Positions 1-13,300 are shown, counted from the stretch's first letter. The stretch: 64,000 bases of DNA from Cycas panzhihuaensis (GCA_023213395.1 CM041465.1:24435741-24499740); one strand, 5' to 3'. A program made the numbers and translations. The notes: generated by a model from the sequence alone, not told the origin.

Positions 1-1440
1 TCACTTAGCAGAAAGGTAGTTTAAAATAAATGGGTGTTTAAAAACAAATATAGATTAGATAACACCCTTGAAAAACATAAGGCGAAGCTAGTAGCTAATG
101 GATTTACATAAAGGAAAGACATCGACTACACTGAAGTCTTTTTACCTACAACCTGATGGCCTACAATTAGAACTCTTGTGGCCTTGGCTACTCAATAGGG
201 TTAGAAAATACACCAACTTGATATGAAGACTACGTTTCTCAATGGAGATCTTGAAGAAGAAATTTACATGGTTCAGCCAGAAGGATATGAAATCGAAGGT
301 CAAGAGCATAAGGTTTGCAAGCTCAGAAAGTCCTTGTATGGCCATAAATAAGCTCCTCATTCTTAGTTTGCCAAGTTATCTAAAAGAATGAGGTAACTTG
401 GATATGAGGTCTGTGACTACCAAGATATTGATACAACATTGTTCATCAAGCACCATAAGGATAGAGTCACTTATCTCATAATCTTTATGGATGACATACT
501 AGTAACGAGTAATAATGAATAAGCAATAAGCCAGTTGAAAAAGGACCTTGGCAAAACGTTTGAATTATCTGACCTCAGTTTGATGAAATATTACTTGGGA
601 ATCGAAGTAACACAAAAGAATTAAAAAAATTTTCTCTCCTAAGAAAAATACATCAATGATCTTCTAACCAAGTTTCAGTTAGAAGATGCTCAACTAGTGA
701 TGTTACCTATGGACCCTAATACCAAACTCTCAGTTGAAGGTAATACTAGGGAGGCAGATGCAATACTCTATAGGAAACATGTAGGTAGTCTCATCTACAC
801 TATCAATACAAGGCTAGATATTGCACACTCTATTAGCATTATTGCTCATTACATGATAAATCCTAAGGAGAATCATTAGCAGACAGCAGTGTAAGTGTTG
901 AGATACCTTAAGATGACCAACAAATATGGTCTGTTGTATGAACCTAATTCAGACTTTATGATTTCTGTATACATAGACTCAAACTTTGTAGGAGATAAAG
1001 ATACAAGAAGATCTATGTTTGGGTATATAACGTTTCTTGGAATAGCACCAATATCATGGAGATCTAGATGGTAGAAGATAGTTGTAGATTCAACTACTGA
1101 AGTTGAATACATTACTTCTTTTGAGACTAGCAAGGAGGTGATATGGCTTAGAAAATTATTGGAAACATTGAATATCACCTAAACAAGTCCTACCAGTCTT
1201 TATGTGGATAATCAATTAGTAATCTACATGGTAAAAAATCCTGTATTTCATGATCATACTAAACACATAAGTACGAAAGTCCACAGGATTAGAGAACTTA
1301 TTCATGATAGCATAATTCAACTGGAATACTACCCCACAGTAGATCAAGTGGCCGATATCTTTACCAAACCACTATAAAATGTGAAGTTTGAATGGTTTCG
1401 AAGGTAACTCAACCTTAGGACCTCCATCTTTGACTGATCA
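1..1440 (+). pseudogene. copia pol remnant: reverse transcriptase and RNase H
   Basis: Conceptual translation gives the copia RT core. A remnant of the motif around [13 protein letters not shown] lies near 232-268 and the catalytic FMDDILV near 485-506. The RNase H region follows, with YIDSNFVGD near 970-997, STTEVEY near 1089-1110 and the C-terminal DQVADIFTKPL near 1341-1374. In life this polyprotein part copies element RNA to DNA and degrades the RNA strand inside virus-like particles. The frame is broken by many single stops (TAG or TAA at CAG or CAA positions), so it is not functional. The only uninterrupted stretch is about 60 codons at 697-879. The domain order, with RNase H last, is the copia order, not the gypsy order. 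Confidence 0.85.
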
Positions 1441-1888
1441 AGGAAGATGGCAACAAGATCATCATACTCTATTCTCTTCGTGAAAATCCCTTGTAGGCAT
1501 GGAAGAATAAGAATAAGTCTCTGCTCTATCCTCTTTGTGAAAACCCAATGTGGGTGTGGAAAGATAAGCATTGTACTAGTTTTGGAAAATTAGAACCTGT
1601 AAAAACCCAAAAAGGCATAGGGGATGACCAAATGATATATGGAGACTTAGTAGATTAAGCTGCACATTTATGCTACTTGGCTATTAGGCTACATCAAAGA
1701 GTTACCTTATCTATTTTGATTTATAAAAGGGGCTATAGATCTTAGAAAGTTTATGGGTTTTTATTTCCTATGAGGGTTTTCCCACAAAAGTGTCATTTAG
1801 AATTTCAATATAATAATGAGGCTCAAATAAAGACCTCATTGAATATATTTTCTCAAAAATAACCTTCCACCATTAAGGAGGGGGATTG
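1441..1888 (+). other. non-coding tail of F with short tandem repeat
   Basis: No coding signal is visible. The segment lies between RNase H and the LTR. It contains two imperfect copies of a 45-bp unit (about 1467-1511 and 1524-1568), both beginning CTCTAT and ending GATAAG or GAATAAG. A TATA-like ATTTATAAAAGG lies near 1720. The segment ends in the purine tract AAGGAGGGGGA (1875-1885), a plausible polypurine tract priming plus-strand synthesis. Confidence 0.5.
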
Positions 1889-2185
1889 AGAGAGGTTAAT
1901 GTATCAAGGTTATTTATGTAGATTAATTATATGACCTTATGATATATTGATTAGCATTAGTCTCTTAATGAAATGCACTTTATGTACATTTTGTTGTAAT
2001 TTTAGGTTCATGTCATTAGGCGGGAAAATCCTAACCCTAATGCTCACCCTTAATAATAAAAGGCGAAATCTCAAGGAGGGAGTAATTATTCATTCTCACC
2101 TCCAATCTTGCTTCATATCTTTTTCATTCTCCATTGTAATTGTGTGCATGTGAGTGATTTATTCCCTAGATCCATCCTTCCTTTA
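1889..2185 (+). repeat. probable 3' LTR of copia element F
   Basis: It starts just after the purine tract at 1875-1885. Its start (GGTTAATGTATCAAGG) and end (CTAGATCCATCCTTCCTTTA) align by eye with the start and end of copia LTR G at 20138-20414, which lies on the opposite strand. The lengths also agree (about 297 against 277 bp). The terminal TG and CA are mutated. The boundaries rest on this alignment and on the resumption of D homology at 2186. Confidence 0.5.
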
Positions 2186-2745
2186 GGGGGCACACACAAC
2201 GACATTCACCCCACTGATCAAGGCTAGGGATATATAGGTAGCAAAGTCCTAAGAGCACTAGGCAAGGGTGGGATAACTAGAGGGAGAGTTGGATGGGACC
2301 CAAGTAGATAGGGACCGAGCGATTACAGAGAGGGATATCCTATGAGGCTAGGTCGAGGCATTAGAGGCTCAGGGTAGAGGAGTAGGTGGAGATGCAGAGA
2401 GCTACATCTGGATTATCGTTCTGGAGGAGAGACTCTTAAGAGTAGAGGAGAGACTTCGAGGGGTAGAGGGAGAGAGGGATAATATCTAGATACGACATAA
2501 TCAACTAGTAGAGTAGATGGCAACGAGGTCATCACAGAGCAAGACTCAGACTCAAATGATGGCGATGACCCTGACGAGGCCTCGGGATGAGGGAAGTAAG
2601 GTTGGGAGCTCATAAAGGCAAAGGAGGAGCCTAGGAGGTACGTGGTCTCCTAAGGACAGATCACGTTGGTAAGGAGACAACACCCTATGAGCACAGGAGC
2701 ACCGAAGAGTAGGGTTATAGCTAGTTTTGATTGGCAAAGCACTAG
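2186..2745 (+). pseudogene. last exon of the antisense gene of element D (remnant)
   Basis: This stretch is antisense to D, as in B and C. It aligns with exon 3 of their antisense genes, from the ATTCACCCC segment (about 2204) through the coiled-coil-coding part and the DEGSK-like tail (about 2585) to about 2740. Recognisable are the region encoding EERL..VEERL near 2420-2460 and SQSKTQTQ near 2535-2560. Several in-frame stops and small indels show decay. The upstream exons are absent because D is truncated here. Its value is comparative: a third family member carried the same antisense gene. Confidence 0.6.
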
Positions 2746-3477
2746 ACTTCTGGAGTCACCATATGTTACCATATGATTGTACTCCTCTCTACAAGGATTC
2801 CAGCTTCCCATGGATGATGTACTATATTATTTTGTATGATATAATTCTTTATGTATATAGACAGGGCCCTATTGGCACCCCATTTGATACATGATGATGG
2901 TGTTGTGATGGTGCAAGATGGTGTATTTTGTTTATATATTTATGTGTATGTAGGCATAGGTGCACAGATGCACGAGGGGCTATACATCATGACGATTTTG
3001 GTTTATCGCTAGATGATTCTTCTTATTAGATTATTTGAATGATGCCCACACTTCCTTTCATGCTAGGCCACACTCTTAGTGAGCACACATGACCACCTCG
3101 AGTATAGGCAATAGGCACGTGCGAGGCTAAGAGATGGAGAGCCAACATGTCCATCGAAGGAGCATAGCGGGATATGCAAAGGAAGCATCAACGAGGGGGA
3201 GAGTAGAGGTACTCGAGCATGCAATCCTAGCTAGAGTGTGCTTCCAAGCTTGGGAGTGATGTAAAACCATACATCCAATTACAAGGAGAGGTTTCCCTAG
3301 GGAAGGAAAATAAAAGGTGTTGTAGGAGCAACCTAAGAAGATAGGAAAGCCACCCTAAGCTACCATTCCACCTGTGATTAGTGGGAATGGGGATGCACTT
3401 AGAGTGGTAGTTTAGGATCATTCTAGAGCATAAAAGGGAGAGAACAATGTGTCTAATCTACACAAGGATAGAGATAA
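2746..3477. other. spacer between antisense gene and integrase of D
   Basis: I see no coding signal. The position is equivalent to the roughly 700-bp and 560-bp spacers at 30259-30959 in C and 48890-49446 in B. The sequence is strongly diverged from those. Confidence 0.45.
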
Positions 3478-4941
3478 TCACATGTAGACTTTCTTTAGGA
3501 ACTTACCATTGATAGCTTTCTCGAATTCAAGACCCTCCAAGGTTGTGATCCTTTAAGCACCATTATCGAGGCTCTCGAGAGCGACAAAGGGGCCAACCCA
3601 TTTAAGTCCAAACTTAGACAAGTGATAATGGAGATATTCTAGCTTAAGGACATGGTCCCCCAGATGTAAAAGGTAGGGGCAAAGGAGTTTATCATACATC
3701 CTTCATGTCCTAGCTTTAGAGGTGAGATTTGCTTAGTAAGTGGTCAAGCATTTCTCGTATAGGGCTTCGAGGTCTAGGAGGTGATCCTAACAGAGAGACT
3801 CCTCATCGATAAGACCTCAGAGGGAAACTCATAATGAAGGGATTTTTATATCTAATGGGAGGACTACCTCTATTCCATACCTAAGGGAGAACGGGGCCAT
3901 CCCTGTAGCTGTCCAAATAGATGTAGGATATGCCTATAGAGCGGAAGGGAGTTGAAGATGCCAATCTTCTCGAGATTGGGCAATAGTTTTCTTCAAGATA
4001 TTTATGAGAGTTTTGTTAAAAGATTCTACTTGGCCATTGGCCTAAGGGTAATAAGAAGAGGAGGTTTTATGAGAAATCTTAAATTTCTCACAAAGCTTGT
4101 CCATTTCCTTATTATAAAAGGGGGTTCTCTTGTCTGTGATCAAGACATTTGGAACTCTAAATCAATAAATGATATGCTAGTAGACAAAGGTGGCAATCAT
4201 CTTACTAGGGGTAGAGGATAGAGGGACCTCTTCAACCCATTTAGTAAAGTACTCCATTGCAGTCAAGATGAATTTGTGCTGCGATGAAGAAGGTGAGGAT
4301 ATGGCCCCAATAAGGTCTAATCCCCATTGGGAGAAGGGCTATGGAGATATGATAGGGTGTAAGGCCTCAAAAGGTAAATGGACAATGTTGGCATGCTCTT
4401 GACACTGATGACATCACAAGGCATAGGCATGGGCATCCTTAAAAAGTGACAGCTAATAATACCCCATATGAAAGATCCTTTAGGCCATGGACTAACCCAA
4501 AAAATGCCCCCTACAAATTCCATTATGGTATTCATGAAGTATTTTGTCCATTTCATTAGTGTTGATGCAACAATGAAGGATCCCATCAAAGGAACTCTTG
4601 TACAATACCTCCCCCACGAGGAAATACTGCCTGACAGTAGCCTGAATATGAGACCTAACCTTTTCACTTACATCGGGACGATATTGCTAATCAGCGAGGT
4701 ATCAAATAATCTCCCCATACCACTCACTATCAGCTAATGGATGATGGGAGGAATCTTGAATAGCTAAAATGGGCTCATTAGGCAAGGAATCGTCAATTGG
4801 AGTATCAGAAAGATTCAAGATAGGGGTATCAGCTAATTATTCAGCAACCACCATCCCCTTCTTTGATTTCTTATTGGTAATTTGGAGATTAAACTCCTAA
4901 AGGAGGATAGCCCACTTGCCAACCCTACCTATCAGGTCAGA

Positions 4942-5199
4942 TTATGTTAGAAAATATCTTGAGGGATCAGACTGGATGATCACTCGAGTAGTATTTCTGA
5001 GCATGGTAGTGTGTGCTAATGAGAGGAACTCCTTCTCAACAAGGGAGTAGTTAAGTTCAGTAGCCATGAGGGTACGACTGATGAAGTAAATAACTCTTGT
5101 GGTTCCCGAGTCATTTTCTTGGGCTAGCATGGCACCCAAAGATTCGTCAGTATCTGAGGTGTAAAGAATGAAGGGTTTGTCAAAGTGAGGAGGTGCCAA
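4942..5199 (-). pseudogene. RNase H domain of D
   Basis: It encodes FILYTSDTDESLGAMLAQE, then VIYFISRTL, ATELNYSLVEKEFLSL and VIIQSDPSRYFLT. This is the ordinary gypsy RNase H that directly follows RT. It is distinct from the archaeal-type RNase H that B and C also carry further downstream. Confidence 0.8.
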
Positions 5200-5373
5200 A
5201 GTTGGGGCAAAAGCAAGAGCTCTCTTGAGCTCCTTGAAGGCTTATTGGGCCTTTAGAGACCAAACAAATGGGACCGCTTTCTTCAATAGATTGGTAAGGG
5301 GTTTCACATTTATGGCAAAGTTTGCCAAGAAACACTTAAGAAATCCCAACCTACTTAAAAATGACTTGATTTA

Positions 5374-6015
5374 TCATTGGGTCTTACGAGGTAGCATATC
5401 AAGGAGGGCATTGACTTTGTCAGGGTTGATTTGGATTCCTTGTTTTGAAACAAGGAAGCCAAGGAGTTTTCTAACTATTACAACAAACACGCATTTAAGA
5501 GGATTTAGGCTTACATGGTATTTGCAACATCGTGTGAAGATGGCCCACAAATCAGTAGGATGGTGGGCCCTAATATGTGAGAGGCCCATCATGTCATCCA
5601 TGAAAACCTTGAGAGTGTTGTTAATGAGGTCATGAAAGACAAATTGCATCACCCGTTGATAAGTGGTGCCTACATTCTTTAGCCTAAAGGGCATCACTTT
5701 GTAAAGAAAGGTGCCCCAAGGTGTGGTGAAGGCCATCTTGTGGCAGTCTTTGGGAGAGATTTGGATTTGATTATAGCCTGAGAAGCCATCCATCAAAGAC
5801 ATGACTTCAAAACTGATGGTTTGATTAATGATCAGATCGATGAAGGGGAGAGGAAAGTTATCCTTAGGACATGCATTGTTGATATTATAAAAGTCAATGC
5901 ATATCTTAATTATCCTATTCTTTTTAGCAATGGGGATGATATTGGAGACCCACTTGGGGTAGACAATAGAAGCAATTAACCCTACATTTAGGAGTTTCTC
6001 CACTCCTATCTTCAT
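5374..6015 (-). pseudogene. reverse transcriptase domain of D, longest intact stretch
   Basis: This is 213 codons without a stop, the best preserved RT in the window. It contains WVSNIIPIAKKN, CIDFYNINNACPKDNFPLP, LMDGFSGYNQIQI and the catalytic VFMDDMMGLS (about 5580-5610 on the minus strand, two adjacent Asp). It ends in GFLVSKQGIQINPDKV, the gypsy-type connection to RNase H. It is part of the larger gag-pol frame, not a separate gene. The methionine at its right end is internal. Confidence 0.85.
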
Positions 6016-9000
6016 GGCAACTGAGAGTTTTAGATGAAGAGGGTATTATTTTTTACACACGGGGTGAGCACTCAGAACGATGGTGAGATTATGGGTGATA
6101 ATAGAAGGGTCTATTCCCTTCATATCAAAGTAGTCCCACATGAAAACATCCTAGAATTCTTGGAACATAAGGGTATATTCCTTCATTTCATCAGGGGAGC
6201 ATTCCACTCCCACCTTTATGACCTTATTGGGGGCAAGGACTATGTCCTTGATTTCTGCCATGCACATGGAATTCCTTCCTCAAAGTGAAAGGGGGATCAG
6301 TTAACAGGAGGGGGTGAAGAAGAAGATGGGTTTGGGTCAGCTAAGGGTGACCTTATAGCTAAGACCTTTTGGTGACCAAGCCTATGGTGACTAGGAGGGA
6401 TATTGGGCGTGGAGCCCACTAAATGCTCAAGCAAGGCCTCATCATCCTTGAAGTAGTCTACCCCATGGATAATCATGCTTCGAGAAGATAAGGAGCGAGG
6501 AGTGGAAGGAGTGATGGGGCCATAGTGGTTGACCCACCGCTTGATGTACTCAAGGGACTCTTTAGAAGAGTCGAAGGGAGTCCTCTTGTGATAAGTGATA
6601 AGAGGTCCCTTTGTCTCATCACCCGTAGATGGCAGTGAAGCAGAAAGTGAAGTGGTGTAGGAGGTCGCACAAAAGGTAGGAGCTATGATGTGTGATCCAA
6701 GAGGAAAACTGGTCTCCTCGATGGAAGAGGTTTCAGGTCAGGACTTGAAATGAAGAGAATGCCTCCTACTCATGTTCAAAAAGAATATGGGGTGAGGGAG
6801 ATCCTCATCCTCACCGTTAGACTCATCATCACTAAGCATGGCAGATACCCATAGCTCCCTACACCAATAGGGGTGAAGCAAATAAGGTTTGTGAAAGAAG
6901 TAGAAGGACCTTCTTCCAGGTAGGATGAATCAAGAATGTTGATAGAACAAGTGGATGTATTGGAAGAAGGACCCTTATCACCCTTCGCATTGTCGCAAAT
7001 CGCTTAATGAGGTTGATGGGATTGTTTGATAAGAGGAGGCTCCCAGGGGACAACTCTCATTTGTCTACTTGACGGGATGAGCACACGACCTCCATTTGGT
7101 TGAGACATAGGCATCCCAATAAGAGGTTGTAGTCGATGTCCATGTCGAGGATTATGATATCAATGAGGATAGTTTTGTCCTCAAGGGTAAGAGGAATCGA
7201 AACTGATCCTAAGGGTGTCTTTTCACTACCATTGTAGCCTTGACATTGCCATAGAACCAGTTTGAGGGTTGAGATGCCAAGATCTTACATGATGCATAAG
7301 GGCATGGCATTGACAGAAGAACCATTGTCTACAATAGTTCTCCAAAGGACGCACTTAGGTGTGTCAATAGTTATAGTGAAGGGGTAGTGCCATTGCTATT
7401 TCGTCTCACTAGATGGAGGGGAGATCTTTGGGATCGAAGGAGATGACAGGTTCGTGACCTAGGGCGATGCCTAAGGTATGAACAAACATGTCAACTAGCC
7501 CCAAAGTTTCTAAGAGAAGGGTTCATTGTTCATGGCAACTTCTCAAGACGTCCATCATGGACATCCCTATAGCTACAATGTGGAGCTCGCTAATAATGGA
7601 GAAGGGCTTCCCTTTTACGGTAGGTTGGGGAAGGGGAAGCGCCCTCTAAAAATCGTAATGACCAGGGCACATGGGAACGGTCTTAGGAAGTGTAGGGATT
7701 TTCAGAGGAGGGACTTCCAGAGGAGGATCAAGGTAAGGAGTGGAAGAAGAGGCACCATTTGCCTCTTTAGCTGCTTGAGATAGAGTTAAGGTATATAACA
7801 GTGTGGTCTTGAGCATTGAAATGACTCTCTTTCCCTTGTTTTAGGATCGAGAAGGGGAAGGAGTTCAATGGTCAAGAGGACTAGAAGAAGAGGAAGAATC
7901 CCTATCACCCTTCCCTTTAGCTTACAAAGGGCAAGGGTTAGAGGACCTTCCTATATTTCGATTCCCCTTTTACTAGTTGTTGCGATCATATTCCCTGTGT
8001 TTGGGAAAAAGATCCTTGTGGATGGGTTGGTCTAGGTTTGGCCTAGATGGCCATTTATGGGAAGAGTCACATTACGGGGTGGCTCTAGGGTGTTGGACCC
8101 TACATTGTAAATCTTCATGGAAGCACTCTCGATGAATGGAACACCATTTCTTCCCTAAGGAGAAGTTGAGCTTCCTCATTTGAGAAGATTGAGTGTTATT
8201 GCCCTTGGGAGGTGTGGCTTGAGAAGCTTAGTGAACTGGTTTATAGGAAGTAGGGGACAAAGGGACCTGAAGTTTAAGCTCCTTCATGGTACATTTAAAA
8301 GAATGTATAACAGAGGTTAGGGGATCCAAGGTCTTTTTTGTGGGATGAGAAGAAGACCTAGGAGGTTATTGGATTTTAGTTTCATTGGGTGGAGGAGGTG
8401 CCTCACGCTATTATGAGGACTTAAGAGGATTTTTGAGATCTACTTGGATCTCAATTGCCTTGAGAACCAAGCACTCAGCTATAGCCGAATCACACATTAT
8501 TGCCCCCATTTTGAGGACTTCAATGTGGATTTCAGGGTAAAAGGCATTAATGAAGAGATCCCTCTTCAACTCCTCAGGTAGGGTTGCCTTGGTGGAGTGA
8601 AGCAGATCATGGAAGCATCTCATAAAGTCACGATTCATCTCATCATGACCTTGTTTAAGACACAAAGGAGCCTTCATTCTACTCTCAAAAGGACAAGCTA
8701 CATCAAAATAGTTGATGAATTCATTAATGAGCTATTGGAATGAGTGGATGGAATGTGCTGGAAGGTAATAGAACCACTTAAGGGCATCACCTTAGAGGGA
8801 GCACAGGAAGAGTTTCATCAAGATGTAGTTGTATGCCTAATAATCAATGCATGCCATGGAAAATCCTCTAATGTGCTATGTTGGGTATTAGGAGGAAGTC
8901 CCATCGAATTTAGGAACCTCAAGAGGGTGAGGCAGTAAGTTGGTTCTTAGTACCTGAATGGATAGAGGGGTCAATCTATAATCCACAAAGGGACACACCC

Positions 9001-10345
9001 CAGGTTAGATCATAGGATCAACGAGAGGTGGAGGAAGAGGAGGACAAGGTTGACCAAATCCTACTTGGGAGACTTAGCTCAAAAGAGGATAGGGACCTCC
9101 TCCCATTTAGTGAGAAGGTGCTAATCCCACATTTGAAGGAATCAATAAAAAGGCAGATGGGTATAAGGGACCCATCCCCCCTTGTTGGCATGCCTCTTAT
9201 TAGAAAGGAGCTTAAGATATGGTGCTTTAGAAGGGGGTTTGCCCTCCTTGTAAAGGTGCAACATGAGGGATGGCATAAGAAGACAGAATGGAGGGGTTCA
9301 AAACTGGGTTTTGCCCATATAGGCCGCTCATAGGTGGCGTGACCCCATATGGGTGCAAAGGGTCTACCCCATACACTACAAGTGGGTTTCTCTTACCATT
9401 CCCCCATAGTTGAGAAGTGTAACCTAAAGGCATATAAAGGGAAGGATCCTTAGGCTAAGTTTGGGAGTGCGTGGGGGGGCCCCATGCGACTAGAAATAAA
9501 GGCGCATACGAGTCCCCCAGATCTAATAAGAGGTGGGTATACTATGGTTGGTAGAGGTGTAGTTGTTTGACTAGATGGGGGCATGCTTAACCCAAGTTGG
9601 GAAGAGGACACACCTTGGGTAGTCCCTAAGGGACATGTACCATAGAGAGAAGAAGATAGGGCGATGGACATCCTCGTAGTAGGTAAGGGAACTGAACAAG
9701 ATGGACGAGGTGGAGCGGATGTAGAGGAAAGAAGCGAAATACTTTGCAAGATGTTCTCAAATTACCTAGGATGTGATTGGAGATGAGTAGCTTAGAAGCA
9801 CTAGTTTAGGGCTTCTACAACATCTGTAGGAGGGGTATCCTCCTGATCATAAGAGGTGGAAGGGTCCTCATATGAGGTAGACCCCACGAGACGATCCTTA
9901 TGAGGATTTCCACCAAAGTGGTGGCACTCTAAGGGAGAAGACACCTCCACTTCATGGGTGGAGAGGTGATGGGTTTGTGGGTGCTCTTAGTCACCCAGGT
10001 AAAAGATAGGGCCACCCTCTTGGGTGGGCCCTTGGAAGGAGGTGGATGGGTCATGAGCTTTGAAATCATAGGCATGATATACCCGATCTAAAGAGAATCC
10101 TTCCATGGTTGAATCAGAATCTAACGAAGGAAGGGAATAATAAGAGGAGTCTTCCAGCAAGGGAGGAAGGCTTCATAAGCGACAAGAGAACCATCGCATA
10201 CAATTTTTCCCCTTAGAAATTGGAAGAAAAAAAAGAAAAAGATAGGGTGACAAGTGTTGGGGGCTACCTAACAAATCAAGGAGAGATACTAGAAAGGAAG
10301 TAGCACCAATAAGAAGGGAGAAAGGATTAATCCTTTACTGACTAG

Positions 10346-10364
10346 TCCCCAGTATGGTCACCAG
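10346..10364 (-). other. primer binding site of element D
   Basis: Directly inside the 5' LTR, the minus strand reads CTGGTGACCATACTGGGGA. It matches CTGGCGACCATACTGGGGA in B at the same place. The TGGCGACC core is compatible with the tRNA-Arg priming described for Tat/Ogre-type elements; the tRNA assignment is from memory. Confidence 0.7.
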
Positions 10365-13300
10365 TGGAATCACACCTCTAGGAGGGGTTAACTAAACTTA
10401 GACAAGATCAAGCTAAATGATCAATGACTTAGGTAGTTGTTGACCTACGATGGCAAGTGAAAGAAATCACCCATAAAGGGCATCCATGCATCGAAACATA
10501 GGTTCAAGACCTGCAAATGGCACACAAACTCCTTTGAGACAATCCTTCATCGATTTGGAGTTACAGGCTAGTGAGGGATCACCTTGGTTTCCCAAGTAAC
10601 CTCAAGAGGGGCCCTCCCATCCTTGGATGGGTGAAGGAGAGATGAAAAAGGAGTGAGGGAATAGCTCCTTGCATAAGAAAAGAGGGTATAAAAGAGGTGA
10701 TTTTTAGTAAAAAAAGGAGAATGACCCACACATATGGGTGGTTAAGATGATGACTAGCATTGTGGGATAGAGGTTGAACTGTAACCCAAACAAATGGATC
10801 CTAACCAAGAGAGGCAAACCTAAGGGGGTCTTAGGATTGGGAATTGATAAAAGAAGTTATCTCAATGTTTGTATCTATTTGTGGTAAGGTAGGGTGATGT
10901 AGAGAGGATGTAGTGCATGCAACAATGTGTTTTTATGTGTGAAGAAGTTAGTTTTCAAAGTAAGAAAATAATATGAAAATTTCACTCATTTACCGATACA
11001 TGTAACCTTACTCTCTTTATCTTTTGAATGCAAGAAAGAAAGATTACAAAGGAAAGTTATATGGCATAAAAACACATGCAAAATATATAGGGTCATTAGG
11101 CGATGCAACGAGGTAGAAGGGATGTGGGCATGCACATGCAAAAGTTCTACATGCACCTTACAAGGAAGCAGGTAAACTAGTTGAATGTAAGTGACCTAAG
11201 CTAATCCTTTTTATTTTATTTTTCTTAATGATGTACAAATGAAGGGAGGAGAGAAAAGAAAGGAAAATTAGGAAAGTACAAGGCATACATAGAATATAGT
11301 GGCGAAAGTAGCGTTGCCCTTGCTATGCTTGCTACCCTTGTTCTTATCCAACCATGGATGGCATAACATAATGGTGTCGGCAGAAAATGAGGGGGCCTCC
11401 CTTACCTTCTCCCAAATCAAAGGAAAAGAAAAGAAAACGAAAGTAATACAAGGAAATGCAAAGGCATATACAACTCTAACTTACAACTTTAAGAGCCAAA
11501 AGAAATGCTAGTTGGAAAGAGAGGAACGTACCTAGAACGGAACCTCCATCGCTTTCCACATGTAAAAGGATGACCTATAATCAAACAAAATTTTCCCTTT
11601 CCTAAGGGGTGTAATATATATGCAGTATAGATGTATAATATGGAGAATGACAGGATACATATATCTTAGTCAAAGAAACACATTCACCATAATATCACTC
11701 TTTATCCTCTATATGTCATCTAATAAATAATATGACGAGAAGGTGGTAAAAGGGAGAAGAAGAATGACTAGACTTGGAATGGCTAATCCTCCGGATTACT
11801 AAGTGCTCCACGCTATCCAAATACTAGGATAAGAAGAATAATAAGTACAACAAACTCTTATAATACAAGCTAAGAAGCAGTGAATAATGTTGTAAAGGTC
11901 AACAATGATGCAGAAGTTACAACGTGTAACTTTTGTAACTTTGACAAGGCTAGGCCAAAGGGTGAAAGAGATATGGGATGGGGGCTAAAAACCCACTTGT
12001 GTAGGACTAGTAAGGACTGGTAGCAAGCACAACAATTGGTTGCCTACACTGCTACCAATAATGACCTTCCTTCTAATGGCCCTTTGGAAACCCAAGAGAA
12101 GCACGCAGAAAGAAGAGGTGAGGAGAGAAAGGGACTACCCTTGAGGAGAAGGCTTGTTGGGTGTGGAACCCTACCTTTGCTCCTTTCACTTTTTGTGAGT
12201 GCCTCTTATTTGCTGCCTCCTTGAAGAAACCAAGGAGTAGGCAGAAGAACAAAAGGAAATCAATGAAAAAGAGAGGGTTTGCCTCCCATTTATAGTAGAT
12301 AAAATAAAGAAAACATACTACAAAAGTATTGACAAACGATATTTATATTACTCAAAGGAAGGGAAAATAAAGTATAAGCTTAGAGATACCTATTATGTGT
12401 AGATTAGAGGTGGATCTACCTAAGAAAAGGGGGAGAGAAACTAATCCTATGGGTTTTGTAGGTGGGAAACCTCAAAGGAGCAACAAGTGGAAAGAAACTA
12501 GAGTGAAGAGGAGAATCTTAGCTTGATGGAGCACTTAGAGCATGATCTTCACTTGGGTGGTTATGTTGCAGGCTTGTTACTACGTGTCTTGAGCTACAAG
12601 ATGTTGGTAGCTGGTTTAGAAGTTGATGTAGCAAGTTCTATCCTATTGCAAGGCATTTTTTAGAGAAGTGCTAGTAAAAATGAGTGAGAGAAAGAGAGTA
12701 AATGAGGATATTTTTGGGTTTTTAAACACAACCCTAACTCAATCAAGCATTTAGGATTCGGCCTGGGCCGAGAATAAGTTGTTTCCACATGGAAATTTCA
12801 CAATAAATGTGAAATTAGCCATGGAAGATTTTAAAAAATAAATTGTGATAATCACCCCATGGTAAACTTAGCAGTACTGCGAAGTTTACAGTGGTACCGC
12901 AAAGTTTATCATGCTGTGGCATAAGCATGGAGAAAAATAAAGAGAAAGAAACTTGAAAGATCCAAAAAAAAAAAGGGAACTCAGGCCTAGAGGGGTATGG
13001 TACTCTATCTAAGTGGTAGGAAAGTGTTGTGGGGCTTATGAGAGCTTATAACATACAGGTACTAAGGGTAAGAAGTTCTCAAAAAGTCAACAAATAGGTG
13101 GAGGACACTAACCAAGCCTAGGCGAGGTGTTAGGGGTCATGATACACTGCCAGGTAATGAGATTGGGCTACAAAGGCCAAATGGTACTTAGGAACATTGT
13201 GGAGACACAAAGGAGGGTTATGGAGCTCCATGGGATTCATATCCCTAAATCATCATAAGTTGAAAAAAGTGCTAAGATGTAATATAGCCAAGCAATGAAT

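Larger units (their letters stand above)
1..2185 (+). mobile_element. Ty1/copia element F, 3' part
   Basis: This is the 3' portion of a copia retrotransposon entering from the left window edge. It holds the reverse transcriptase and RNase H remnant, then about 450 bp of non-coding DNA, a purine-rich tract and a probable 3' LTR. The right boundary is set where homology to the antisense gene of Tat-type element D begins at about 2186, so F appears to have inserted into D or to adjoin its broken end. The 5' half, primer site and second LTR lie outside the window, so the target duplication cannot be tested. Confidence 0.75.
3478..10199 (-). pseudogene. gag-pol polyprotein of element D (decayed)
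   Basis: The start ATG at 10199 begins MRWFSCRL, matching MRCFSRCL in C; the stop is at 3478-3480. Domains in order: a proline/serine-rich gag N-terminus; the gag core (about 8411-8720); a zinc knuckle of CX2HX4HX4C type, intact here as CSIHRECFHEDLQC (about 8102-8146); a retropepsin-like protease with VDNGSSVNA (about 7306-7345); RT; RNase H; integrase ending EKAINGKFLKKVYM. The product would form particles, copy element RNA and integrate DNA. The polyprotein is interrupted by many stops and indels. There is no RNase H of archaeal type between RT/RNase H and integrase. Confidence 0.85.

Noticed and set aside
1467-1568. CRISPR-like spaced repeat
   Set aside because: Only two imperfect copies within a plant retrotransposon; it is an ordinary short tandem duplication.
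5225-5635. 136-codon plus-strand frame over D pol
   Set aside because: It is the complement of the RT and connection domains of D, which carry clear motifs.
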